Shown piece after piece: positions 33,180 through 42,200 of a stretch of DNA of 64,000 bases. The position numbers and the translations under genes are program-made. The stretch covers positions 118,874 through 182,873 of the forward strand of contig CAWDZK010000002.1 of the NCBI GenBank assembly GCA_963807005.1. Reading direction: 5' to 3'. The notes below the pieces were generated by a model. That model made no database searches. It was not told the DNA's origin and saw nothing but the letters and a program-made list of their open reading frames with translations. Each line of letters starts with the position of its first letter. The stretch's first letter is position 1. This DNA is from CAWDZK01 sp963807005 (GTDB lineage Bacteria > Actinomycetota > Actinomycetes > JACCUZ01).

Positions 33180-34609
33180 GTCCGTACCTCCCGCCTCGGA
33201 GAGTCGTCGTCAACCAGAGCGGCGTCGACCGCCGGGAGCTGGACGACGAACCGGCTGCCGACCTCCTCCGGTCCGCTCGTGCACCAGACGGCCCCGCCGT
33301 GCGCGCGGACCGTCTCGGCGACCAGGCTCAGACCGAGCCCGGTCCCCGGCAACGAGCCTCGGGAGCCTCCGCGCACGAACCGCTCGAAGATCCGCACCCG
33401 GTCTACGGGTGAGACGCCGGGCCCGCGGTCGTCGACGGCGATCACGACCGACCCTTCGGCTGTGCCCACGGTGATGGCGCTCAGGCCGCGACCGTGCCGC
33501 TCGGCGTTCTCCACCAGGTTGAGCAGTGCGCGGTGCATGGTCGGCTTGTCCACCCGGACGGTCACCGGCGCGGCACCGGTCGGGAGCACCAGCTGGCTGC
33601 TGGGCACCCCGCTGGTGTCGGCGACCTGCCGGACCAGGTCGCGGACGTCGACCGGTGTCATGACCAGCGCCGCCGCGCCTGCCTCCAGCCGACCGAGGTC
33701 GAGCAGGTCCTCGACGGCTCGCTGGAACCGGGTCAGGTCCCGCTCGATCAGGTCCAACGCCTCACGGGACCGCTCGGGCAGCTGGTCCCTGCGCCGCTTG
33801 AGAACGTCGACACTGGTGACGAGGGCCGTGAGCGGCGACCTCAGCTCGTGGCTGACGTCCGCGGCGAACCGGGCGTCCCGCTCGATCCGCTCGTGCACTG
33901 CGTCGACCATGCTGTTGAACGACGCGACGATGGTCGACAGCTCCGGGTCGTCGGTGCTGGCCAGCCGGGTGTCGAGCGCGCCCGACGCGATCTGGGCGGC
34001 CGCCGCGGCCACGTCGTCCAGCGGCGCCACCACCCGGCGGGCCGCCCACCGGCCGAGCACCGCGGCCGCGACCGCGGTCAGCGCCGCGACGACCATGAGC
34101 ACGACACGCAGGGCGTCGAGGGTGTTCGAGAGCTCCTTGGCGCTGGTCCGCTCGAAGAGCTGGACGCCCACCGCGGGGAGCGGCACCTCGACCATGAGCG
34201 CCGAACCATCGGGACCGTCCACCCAGGACATCGACGCGGACCCGTCGGCAGCGGCCTGGCGCAGAGCGGCGGGTACGTCCGCCTCGCCGACCTCCAGCGA
34301 TGAGGAGAACCACCGGTCCCCGCGACGCACGACGATCGCTGCGTCGGCGGGCAGGGAGACCAGGCCGAGGACGTCGCTGACCTTGGCCCCGCGGGTCAGC
34401 AACCCGTCGCGGACGAACGACGCGTCCGTGAACGCCTGCCGGGTGGCGGTGCGTTCACGCTGGTCCACGAGGAACGCCCGCGCCGCCAGATAGGTGCCCA
34501 GCGCCATCGTGGTCGAGAGCAGAAGGCCGCCCAGGGCGAAGGACAGCATGATCGTGGTGCGCAGGCTCAGCCGCCGGCGCCGTCCGGTCGCGTCGCCGGT
34601 GCTGATCAC
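33176..34609 (-). CDS. Sensor histidine kinase
   Basis: A 477-aa membrane histidine kinase. TM1 is about residues 18-46 and TM2 about 167-187, enclosing an extracytoplasmic sensor of about 120 residues. A HAMP domain follows (AARRVVAPLDDVAAAAAQIA). The dimerisation/phosphoacceptor box is ADVSHELRSPLTALVTSVDV with His254. The ATPase has N (LLNLVENAERHGRG), G1 (DDRGPGV), F and G2 (GTGLGLSLVAETVRAHGGAV) boxes. The GTG start overlaps the response regulator stop (GTGA), and its stop overlaps the GerMN lipoprotein start. The lipoprotein may signal to the sensor domain. Confidence 0.92.
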   Translation of the reverse strand: MISTGDATGRRRRLSLRTTIMLSFALGGLLLSTTMALGTYLAARAFLVDQRERTATRQAFTDASFVRDGLLTRGAKVSDVLGLVSLPADAAIVVRRGDRWFSSSLEVGEADVPAALRQAAADGSASMSWVDGPDGSALMVEVPLPAVGVQLFERTSAKELSNTLDALRVVLMVVAALTAVAAAVLGRWAARRVVAPLDDVAAAAAQIASGALDTRLASTDDPELSTIVASFNSMVDAVHERIERDARFAADVSHELRSPLTALVTSVDVLKRRRDQLPERSREALDLIERDLTRFQRAVEDLLDLGRLEAGAAALVMTPVDVRDLVRQVADTSGVPSSQLVLPTGAAPVTVRVDKPTMHRALLNLVENAERHGRGLSAITVGTAEGSVVIAVDDRGPGVSPVDRVRIFERFVRGGSRGSLPGTGLGLSLVAETVRAHGGAVWCTSGPEEVGSRFVVQLPAVDAALVDDDSPRREVRT

Positions 34610-35328
34610 CGTCGGTCCAGCCGGTATCCCAGGCCGCGAACCGTGACGACGACCTGCGGTTCGCCGGGGTCGGCCTCGACCTTGGTCCGCAGCCGGCGGA
34701 TGTGCACGTCGACGATCCGCTCGTCGCCGAAGAAGCCGCGGTCCCACACCGAGTCCAGCAGCGACGCCCGGCTGCGGACGCGGCCTGGCGGCGAGGCGAG
34801 CTCGCAGAGCAGCCGGTACTCGGTGACGGTGAGGTGCACCTCGGACTCGCCGCGCCGCACCGTCCCCGCCGCGGTGTCGAGCACCAGGGCGGGCTCGATG
34901 CTGTCCAGCACGACCCGACCGGCGTCGTTGTCGGGCTCGGGGGAGCTCGGCGCCGCTGCCGGCGCGCGGCGGAGCAGGGCGCGCAGTCGGGCCGTCACCT
35001 CCTCGACGACGAACGGCTTGGTGACGTAGTCGTCTGCGCCGGCTTCGAGCGCGGCAACGATGTCGACGGTCTCGGCGCGCGCCGAGAGCACGATGAACGG
35101 GGCGTCGCTGGTCGGGCGGGCCCGGCGGATGAACGTGAAGCCGTCCATCCCGCCCAGCATGAGGTCCACGAGGACGAGGTCGGCCGGCTCGCGCGCCAGC
35201 AGCTCCAGGGCGTCCTCGGCCCGGGCCGCCTCTGTGACCTCGAAGCCCTCGTCCTCGAGGGCCATCCGCAGCGAGGTGCGGATTCCGTCGTCGTCCTCGA
35301 GCAGCAGCAGTCGTGGCATCGCGCCCAT
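34606..35328 (-). CDS. OmpR/PhoB-family response regulator
   Basis: A 240-aa regulator. The receiver has the acidic pocket LLLLEDDDGIRTSL, the phospho-Asp55 in VLVDLMLGGMDGF and Lys104 in ADDYVTKPF. The C-terminal winged helix-turn-helix is RGESEVHLTVTEYRLLCELA, then VWDRGFFGDERIVDVHIRRL and VRGLGYRLDRR. The start at 35328 (MGAMPRLLLL) was chosen for the GAGGA ribosome-binding site 8 nt upstream; an upstream start adds 15 unlikely residues. First gene of the regulator-kinase-lipoprotein operon, divergent from a STAS gene. Confidence 0.92.
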   Translation of the reverse strand: MGAMPRLLLLEDDDGIRTSLRMALEDEGFEVTEAARAEDALELLAREPADLVLVDLMLGGMDGFTFIRRARPTSDAPFIVLSARAETVDIVAALEAGADDYVTKPFVVEEVTARLRALLRRAPAAAPSSPEPDNDAGRVVLDSIEPALVLDTAAGTVRRGESEVHLTVTEYRLLCELASPPGRVRSRASLLDSVWDRGFFGDERIVDVHIRRLRTKVEADPGEPQVVVTVRGLGYRLDRR

Positions 35329-35429
35329 CGTGTCATCCTCGGGTTCCGCGCACACCGTCCGGCACGTCGTCACAGAACCGCAATCTGCTCACCCGGACGC
35401 TCGCAACAGTTTGTGGGCAGCCTGTCACC

Positions 35430-35894
35430 GTGGTCGTCCTCAGCACGCGTGCCCGCCGGGCGCGGATCCGCCCTCCCGGCTCCTCGTCCCGACGCCGGGA
35501 CAAGGTCTCGCGCGCGCCGGAGCTGCTGGACGCCTCGTCGCCGCCGCTGCCCGTCGTCGTGATGGACGACGCCAACCTCCTGCGGGCGGTCGCCGACCTG
35601 CGGTGGCGGATGGACGAGCTGATGGGGCCGGGCAACAGGTCCGTCGTCGTCGACATCACGGGTCTCAGCCACCTGTCGTCGCGCAGCCTCGCCGCGCTGC
35701 TCTGGGCCGCGCGGCGCTGCCGCTCGCGCGGCGGGCAGGTGCAGCTCCGAGGCGCCAACCGCCGGTGCCGCGACCTGCTGGCCCGTACCGGCCTCACCGC
35801 CGTGCTGGCCGTCGACCAGCCCGAGACCACCGAGTTCGCGACGACCGACCGGTCCGATCGTTCGCCCGTCCCCGCGCAGGAGGCCCGCCGATGA
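35430..35894 (+). CDS. STAS-domain protein with atypical phosphoacceptor region
   Basis: A 154-aa protein with an N-terminal basic stretch (about 50 residues) and a STAS domain. The strand and helix VVVDITGLSHLSSRSLAALL correspond to the VVDLSGVxFLDSSGLGVL region, but the last residues are S-S-R-S, so the usual phosphoserine position is Arg. The rest, WAARRCRSRGGQVQLRGANR, is helix 2. It resembles the STAS protein at 31604 in the strand/helix block, and both flank the two-component operon. The GTG at 35430 follows a CAGCCT box by 6 nt. Its stop overlaps the next start. Confidence 0.72.
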   Translation: MVVLSTRARRARIRPPGSSSRRRDKVSRAPELLDASSPPLPVVVMDDANLLRAVADLRWRMDELMGPGNRSVVVDITGLSHLSSRSLAALLWAARRCRSRGGQVQLRGANRRCRDLLARTGLTAVLAVDQPETTEFATTDRSDRSPVPAQEARR

Positions 35895-36079
35895 CCAGCC
35901 CCGAGTTCGTCACCGAGATGACCGCCCAGCTCAGTGCCGCCCGTCGGCAGCTGCGCGAGGCCACCGACTCCGACATGGCCGCCCTGGCGGCCGCCCGCCT
36001 TGCCGACCTGACCGACCTGGCCCGCCGCCACGGCGTGGACATCGGCCACATCCAGGGACTGGCGGCCGAACCGGCCTGA
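35891..36079 (+). CDS. Small helical protein coupled to STAS gene
   Basis: A 62-aa protein, mostly alpha-helical and charged (AQLSAARRQLREATDSDMAA, LAAARLADLTDLARRHGVDI). No family recognised. The ATG overlaps the stop of the STAS gene (ATGA), so translation is coupled. It may be a small partner of the STAS protein, but this is inference. Confidence 0.6.
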   Translation: MTSPEFVTEMTAQLSAARRQLREATDSDMAALAAARLADLTDLARRHGVDIGHIQGLAAEPA

Positions 36080-36125
36080 TTCACCGCGAAGGGGGCTCCA
36101 CCGGGGGGAGAACGGGAGAGTTCCG

Positions 36126-36794
36126 ATGGGTGTGCAGGTGTCTGCCGAGCAGTTCGCGACCGAAGCCACCGCGACCGCGAGGCCCAGCGAAGGTCGGGAA
36201 CCCTCGGTGGGTCTTCTCGACCGGTTCGCCGGTGCACTCGTCGGCGGGATCGTCGCCGGGCTCGGCATGTTCGTCGTCCTCGCGACCGTCGCCATCTCGC
36301 AGGGACGAGGGGTGATGTACCCGGCGTACGCGGTGCAAGCGATGCTCAGCGGCCGCCGGGTGCTGCCCGACCATCCGGTGGCGACCTTGGCCGGCCGTCG
36401 TGCGGGCGACCTGGTGATCGCCCCCCTCATGTTCCTGCTTCCGGCCGTCCTGGTCGCCGTCCTGGTGACCTGGTGGGTCGGGCGCCGGGCCGGGCTGCCG
36501 CGGCCGGTCCCCCGCGCCACGGTGATCGCCCTCCCCGCCGCGCTGCTCGCGACCGTCCTCTTCCTGCTGCTGGTGGTTCTCCTCGGATTCCGGGAGGCCG
36601 AGCCGGCGGTGCAGCGGGTGAGCTCCGGCTACGGCGTCCGCCAGCTCGGCCTGGCTGCCTGGCTGGTCGGCCACGCGGTGTACGTCGTCGTCCTCAGCGC
36701 CGTGCTCGGGCCGGCCATGCGGGCGGTGGCCTCGGCCCGGCGGGGCAACCGCCCGGCTGTCGCCCTCCGGGGTGAGCGCACCCGGAGCGCCTGA
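36126..36794 (+). CDS. Four-helix membrane protein of unknown function
   Basis: A 222-aa integral membrane protein. Hydrophobic segments lie at about residues 34-58, 97-120, 135-155 and 175-200, with a soluble loop of about 35 residues (YPAYAVQAMLSGRRVLPDHP) after the first. No catalytic or transport motif is visible. A GGGAGA ribosome-binding site precedes the ATG. It follows the STAS genes by 46 nt and may be cotranscribed. Confidence 0.7.
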   Translation: MGVQVSAEQFATEATATARPSEGREPSVGLLDRFAGALVGGIVAGLGMFVVLATVAISQGRGVMYPAYAVQAMLSGRRVLPDHPVATLAGRRAGDLVIAPLMFLLPAVLVAVLVTWWVGRRAGLPRPVPRATVIALPAALLATVLFLLLVVLLGFREAEPAVQRVSSGYGVRQLGLAAWLVGHAVYVVVLSAVLGPAMRAVASARRGNRPAVALRGERTRSA

Positions 36795-36857
36795 GGTCGC
36801 CAGCCGGCGAGGCGGCCAGACCGCCCGGTTCTGTCCACCCGGCCGGGACCGGCGCGC

Positions 36858-36863
36858 CACACT
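36858..36863 (+). promoter_or_regulatory. -10-like box of leaderless CorA gene
   Basis: CACACT is followed by 6 nt and GTG at 36870; there is no ribosome-binding site. Confidence 0.4.
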
Positions 36864-36869
36864 CGGCGG

Positions 36870-37841
36870 GTGACGCGAACTCGCTGCTACCGCAACGGCG
36901 TCCTCATCGACGAGGGCTTCCCCCTGGCCGACGTCTCCGAGCACCTGTCCGAGCCCACCTCGATGGTGTGGGTGGACCTGATGGCTCCGGATCTCGACGA
37001 GCTCCAGCTCGTCGCGGACGAGCTGGGTCTGCACTCGCTCGCGGTCGAGGATGCCGCCACCGGTCGGCAGCGGCCGAAGTTCAACCGGTACGACGGGCAC
37101 GACTTCCTCACGGCCTACGCCGTGCACCTGGACGTCGCTACCGGCCAGCTGCTCACGGGTGAGATCGCCGCCTTCATCACCCCGTCGGCGCTGATCACCG
37201 TTCGGCAGGACGACGCCTTTGACGTCGACGGACTGCTCGGGCGGTGGGACGACAACCTCGACCTGACCACGTACGGCGTCGGCGCGCTGGTCCACGGGCT
37301 GATCGACTTCGTCGTCGACGGGCACTTCGACGCCGTCCAGTCCCTCGACGACGAGATCGAGCAGCTCGAGGACCTGCTCTTCGACGACCGCCCGCACGGC
37401 ACCGACGTCCAGCGCCGTAGCTTCGAGCTGCGCAAGAGCCTCGTGCTCCTGCGCCGAGTGGTGCTGCCCATGCGCGAGGTGGTCAACACCATCATGCGCC
37501 GCGACACCGGTCTGGTGCCCGTCGAGCTGACGCCGTACTACCAGGACGTGTACGACCACGTCCTGCGGGCCACCGAATGGACCGAGAGTCTCCGGGACCT
37601 CGTCAGCACCATCCTCGAGACGAACCTCACCATTCAAGGGAACCGGCTCAACATCATCACGAAGAAGGTCACGAGCTGGGCGGCCATCATCGCCGTACCC
37701 ACCGCGATCACCGGCTTCTACGGCCAGAACCTGCCCTACCCGGGCTTCAGCACGGAGAGCGGCTTCGTCGTCTCGTCCGGTTTGATCGTGGCCCTGTCCG
37801 TGGTCCTGTACACCGTCTTCAGACGCAACGACTGGCTCTAG
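36870..37841 (+). CDS. CorA family Mg2+/metal transporter with GQN pore motif
   Basis: A 323-aa CorA/2-TM-GxN channel. The N-terminal domain is alpha/beta (SMVWVDLMAPDLDELQLVAD and on), then a long helix with ETNLTIQGNRLNIITKKVTS leading into TM1. The pore signature is GFYGQNLPYPGF at residues 282-293, where classical CorA has Y-G-M-N. TM2 (VSSGLIVALSVVLYTVF) ends in RRNDWL, a basic tail. The Gln substitution in the selectivity motif might change ion preference; related actinobacterial members may share it. GTG start with a CACACT box 6 nt upstream, suggesting leaderless expression. Confidence 0.85.
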   Translation: MTRTRCYRNGVLIDEGFPLADVSEHLSEPTSMVWVDLMAPDLDELQLVADELGLHSLAVEDAATGRQRPKFNRYDGHDFLTAYAVHLDVATGQLLTGEIAAFITPSALITVRQDDAFDVDGLLGRWDDNLDLTTYGVGALVHGLIDFVVDGHFDAVQSLDDEIEQLEDLLFDDRPHGTDVQRRSFELRKSLVLLRRVVLPMREVVNTIMRRDTGLVPVELTPYYQDVYDHVLRATEWTESLRDLVSTILETNLTIQGNRLNIITKKVTSWAAIIAVPTAITGFYGQNLPYPGFSTESGFVVSSGLIVALSVVLYTVFRRNDWL

Positions 37842-37934
37842 CCGGCCGCGGCTCCGCGCCACCCAGGCTGGCTCTCGTCATTGACGGCTCCGCGGCCCGC
37901 TGCTTGTGTGGGAGACCCAGGCCGAGGAGGCCAC

Positions 37935-38291
37935 ATGGACACGTTCGCGGTTGCCGTCATGCCCGTCACCGATGTGAACGCCTGGAAGGAGTTCTGCGCC
38001 GAGGCGACCTCGGGGAAGCGGGCCGATGCCCACCGGGAGTTCCTGCGCCGCGGCGGGGTGACCGTCGAGCACATCGTCCACCAGCCCACACCGATGGGCG
38101 ACCTGGGCGTCGTGATCTGGGAGGGCGTCGACCAGGCGGCGGCGGGGGCACTCATGGGCAGCGTCATGCAGGACCCGCAGGGCGAGCACGAGCGCTACCT
38201 CCGCGACTACGTCCTGGCCAAGCTGCACGGCGTGGACTTCTCGGCGCCTCCGCCGCCGATGGCCGAGAAGATCGGCACCACGACGGTGTAG
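37935..38291 (+). CDS. Hypothetical small protein
   Basis: A 118-aa soluble protein beginning MDTFAVAVMPVTDVNAWKEF. It has alternating strands and helices (FLRRGGVTVEHIVHQPTPMG, then GVVIWEGVDQAAAGALMGSV) that resemble a dimeric alpha/beta-barrel fold, but no family is recognised. The ATG follows an AGGAGG ribosome-binding site. A strong hairpin ends the region at 38342-38366. Confidence 0.7.
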   Translation: MDTFAVAVMPVTDVNAWKEFCAEATSGKRADAHREFLRRGGVTVEHIVHQPTPMGDLGVVIWEGVDQAAAGALMGSVMQDPQGEHERYLRDYVLAKLHGVDFSAPPPPMAEKIGTTTV

Positions 38292-38341
38292 CCGGACTGC
38301 GAGCGCAGTGGGTCTGCGCTCAGCAGTGCACTTGCGCGTCA

Positions 38342-38366
38342 GAGGGGGCCCCGGTGGGGCCCCCTC
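38342..38366. terminator. Perfect hairpin between convergent genes
   Basis: An 11-bp stem, GAGGGGGCCCC pairing with GGGGCCCCCTC, encloses a 3-nt loop. It lies between convergent genes 37935-38291 (+) and 38405-39025 (-), so it likely acts as a bidirectional terminator, although the run of T residues is short. Confidence 0.8.
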
Positions 38367-38404
38367 CTCGCGACCGCGACCCGTCGCGGCCGTCGGGTCC
38401 TGCG

Positions 38405-39025
38405 TCAGTCCGTGGGTTCGAGCGCGAGCGAGGTGAACGCCAGGTCGTACTCGTGCACCGACTCGACGGTGGCGTGCGCCTTCTCGCTGGTCACCGCACG
38501 GATCTTGTCGACCTTCGGCCGGCTACCTGCCAGCGCCTTGTTGTCCTCGAACGACGCGATCCCCATGGCCTTGCCACCCGACCGGTCGATCAGGAACGTC
38601 ATCCGGCAGAACCCGGGCAGCAGCTCGAGCGACGGGATCGTCGTCGTGCGGATGGTGTCGATGACGGCGTCGGCGTCCGCAGGGTCGAACGTCACCCGGG
38701 TGACGCGGAGCCCGCAGCCCACCTCGACGGGGTGACGCTCGTGCATGAGGGCGATCTCCCACTCCTCGACCGCCGCGGGTGTGCCGAGGATCCGGCCGCC
38801 CTCCTCGCGCAGCGATGACAGCGAAGTGTCGCTCGCCAGCATGGCCTCCTTCGTCATCCAGACGCTGTTGACCATGCACCGACCGGTGTCGCGGGCCAGG
38901 AGCACGGACATCCCTCTGTTTCCCGCGAGGGTCGCCACGAGTGGCGCGACCTTGTCCCGGGCGAACGACAGGCCGTCGTCGAGCCTGGCCGGACTGGCTT
39001 CGAACGTGTTGGTGCGCGTGAACAC
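38405..39025 (-). CDS. Hypothetical protein, possible dimeric alpha/beta-barrel
   Basis: A 206-aa protein starting VFTRTNTFEASPARLDDGLS. It has two repeats that each contain a strand-helix-strand pattern (KVAPLVATLAGNRGMSVLLA; IDTIRTTTIPSLELLPGFCR) of the ABM/Dabb type and a short ASFEDNKALAGSRPKVDKIR segment. No metal or active-site motif is visible. The GTG start follows a GGAGGAAGG ribosome-binding site. It is divergent from the large cyclase gene. Confidence 0.68.
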   Translation of the reverse strand: MFTRTNTFEASPARLDDGLSFARDKVAPLVATLAGNRGMSVLLARDTGRCMVNSVWMTKEAMLASDTSLSSLREEGGRILGTPAAVEEWEIALMHERHPVEVGCGLRVTRVTFDPADADAVIDTIRTTTIPSLELLPGFCRMTFLIDRSGGKAMGIASFEDNKALAGSRPKVDKIRAVTSEKAHATVESVHEYDLAFTSLALEPTD

Positions 39026-39246
39026 GGCGGTCCGCCTTCCTCCGTGGCGGCGCCCGTCCGGCACCGCCGGATCATGCCACCCTGCTCCCCTCCCCCAGGT
39101 CTGGCAACCGCCGACGCCGGCTCGACCCGGACCGGACCCCCGATGCGGCCGATGGGGCGGAAGGCGAGGTTTCTGGCTGTTTATGGGCACTCGCACCGCC
39201 CGATCGACCGGCGCTATTCCAGCGGACGCGACCACATCGGACTGCC

Positions 39247-39252
39247 TACACT
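39247..39252 (+). promoter_or_regulatory. Candidate -10 of the cyclase gene
   Basis: TACACT lies 30 nt upstream of the ATG at 39282. I saw no convincing -35 element. Confidence 0.3.
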
Positions 39253-39281
39253 CCGGAGCATCCGGCTGGTCTGGCCGGGAG

Positions 39282-42200
39282 ATGGGGGACGCCGCGATGG
39301 TCGTCGAGACGGGGCGGGCCGGCATCACGCTGGTGCCCTCGCCCGTCGTGGTGGAGCACCCGTCCGAGCGGCTGAAGCCGTACGTGCCGCGACTGGTGAT
39401 CGAGTGGCTGCGCAGCACGCCGCACCACACCCACCGGGAGATCGACGGCACGCTCGCCTTCGTCGACATCTCCGGCTTCACCAAGCTCACCGAGCGCCTG
39501 GCGCGTCGGGGCAAGGTCGGCGCCGAGGAGATGAGCGACGCCCTCGACGCCATGTTCGGGGCGCTGCTGGGCGTCGCCTACCAGGACGGCGCCGGGCTGG
39601 TGAAGTGGGGCGGCGACGCGGTCCTGCTGCTGTTCGACGGGCCGGACCACGCGCCCCGCGCCTGCCGCGCCGCGCACCGGATGCGGGCCACGCTGCGGGA
39701 GGTGGGCCGACTGGACACCTCCGTCGGCCGGATCACGCTGCGGATGTCGGTGGGCATCCACAGCGGTGCGTTCCACTTCTTCCTCGTCGGCGACCCGACG
39801 TACCACCGGGAGCTGATCGTGGCCGGCCCGGCCGCGTCGACCACGGCGGTCATGGAGGCCACCGCCGACGCCGGCGAGATCGGCCTCAGCCAGCAGACCG
39901 CGGCCCTGCTGCACCCCAGGCACGTCGGCCGGGCGAAGGGCGAGGCGCTGCTGCTTCGCTCGGCACCCGACGTCCCCGCGGTGGGGCTGCCGCCGATCAA
40001 GGACGTGCAGGAGCTCGACCTCGGCTCGGTGCTGCCGGTGCCGATCCGGGAGCACCTCCTGGCCCAGCCCGGCGACGCCGAGCACCGCACCGTTGCAGTT
40101 GGCTTCGTGCAGTTCTCCGGAACGGACGCACTGCTCGAGCAGCGCGGCCCGCAGGCGGTCGCCGACGCCTTGGACGAGGCGATGGCGAACGTCCAGCAGG
40201 CGACGGCCTCGCACGGCGTCACGTTCTTCGAGACCGACATCAACCGCGACGGCGGCAAGGTCATGCTCACCGCAGGCGCACCCGTCAGCCACGGGCACGA
40301 GGAGGACCGGATGCTGCGGGCGGCCCGGTTGATCGTCGAGCGGGCCGGCGTACTCCCTCTGCGGGTCGGGGTCAACCGGGGGCCGGTGTTCTCCGGCGAC
40401 TTCGGGCCGTTCTTCCGCCGGACCTACTCGGTGAAGGGTGACGCCATCAACCTGGCGGCCCGGGTGATGGGCAAGGCGGCGCCCGGCGAGCTGCTGGCCA
40501 CCCGCGCAGTGGTCGACCGGGTCACGAGCAGGTTCGCGACCACGCCGCTGCCGCCCTTCCTGGTGAAGGGCAAGGCGCATCCGGTGGAGGCACTGGCGAT
40601 CGGCCCACTCGAGGCCGTCACGGTGCCGGCTCAGGCGGGGCCGGCCGACGACGGCGCAGCTCTGGTCGGTCGCGCCGCGGAGATGGCGGTGCTGACCGCA
40701 GCGCTCGAGGGCGCCCGGAACAGGCACGGCCGGCTGGTCGAGGTGGTCGGCGAGCCCGGCATCGGAAAGTCCCGGCTGGTGGCCGAGCTGAGGGCCGCGG
40801 CTGCTGATGTCGTCGTGCTGACGAGCGCCAGCGAGGAGTACGAGTCCTCGACGCCGTACTTCCCGTTCCGCTCGCTGCTGCGCGGCGCCCTGGGCCTGCC
40901 TGTCACCGTATCTGCCGAGGACGCCTACACCCGGCTTCGACAGCGCCTCGAGGTCGACGCCCCCGAGCTGCTGCCATGGCTGCCACTGCTGGGCGTACCG
41001 CTGGACCTGGCCTTCGCTGAGACACCGGAGACGGACCGGCTGGACCCGCGCTTCCGCAAGGCGCGGGTCCAGGAGGTGACTGCTGCCCTGCTCGCGGTCG
41101 CGCTGCCGACCCCGACGATGCTGGTCTTCGACGACGCCCACCTGATGGACGACGCGAGCGCCGACCTGCTGCGCCACCTGGCCACGACGGTCCAGGACCG
41201 GCCGTGGCTGGTGGTCACCACCCGCCGCCTGGACCAGGAGGGCGGGTTCGCCGCCGAGACCGAGCACGCGACACGGGTTCGGCCCGGCCCGCTGGACCAC
41301 GATGCCGCGCTGGCGCTCGCCTCGGCCAGCACGGCGCACGCCCCGTTGCCCCCCCACGAGCTGGACCAGCTCGTCACGCGCGCCGGCGGCAACCCGCTGT
41401 TCCTCCGAGGGCTCGTGGCGGCCGTCCTGGCCACCGGGTCGGTCGACGGCCTGCCGGACTCGGTCGAGGACCTCGTCACCAGCCAGATCGACCGCCTCTC
41501 CCCCGCGGAGCGCACCGTCCTGCGGTACGCCTCGGTGCTCGGCGCGACGTTCGAGACCCGCCAGCTGGACACGATGCTGACCGGCGAGCCGTTCGCCGCG
41601 GACGCGCACACGCTGTCCCGGCTCGGCGCCTTCATCCAGCCGGAGGGTGCCGGCCGGTACCGGTTCCCGCACGCGCTGGTCCGTGACGCGGCCTATGAGG
41701 GCCTGCCCTTCCGGCGCCGCCAGCGGCTGCACGGTCGGGTCGGCGAGTCCGTCGAGGCCACGGCTGTCGACCCCGCGGAGCAGTCGGAGCTGCTGTCCCT
41801 GCACTTCTTCCACGCCGGCCGGATGGACAAGGCCTGGACCTACTCGCGGCTGGCGGGCGAGCGGGCGGCGGCGAAGTTCGCGTACGTCGAGGCGGCCGAG
41901 CTGTTCGGGCGGGCCGCCGCCGCGGCCAGGGGGCTGCCCGACCTCCCCCGGACCGAGCAGGCGACGGTCGAGGAGGCACTCGGCGACGCCCGCTTCCGGG
42001 TCGGTGTCCTGGCCCAGGCGCGCTCGGCGTTCCGGGCCGCCAGGCTGCACGTCAGCGAGGACCTGCTGCGGACGGCCGACCTGCTGCGCAAGGAGGCCGA
42101 GGTCGACCAGCGGCTGAACCGGCTGCCGCAGGCGCTGCGCACGCTGTCCCGGGCGCTCGCGCTGCTCGACGGCGCTGCCTCGGACGACACCGCGACGCTG

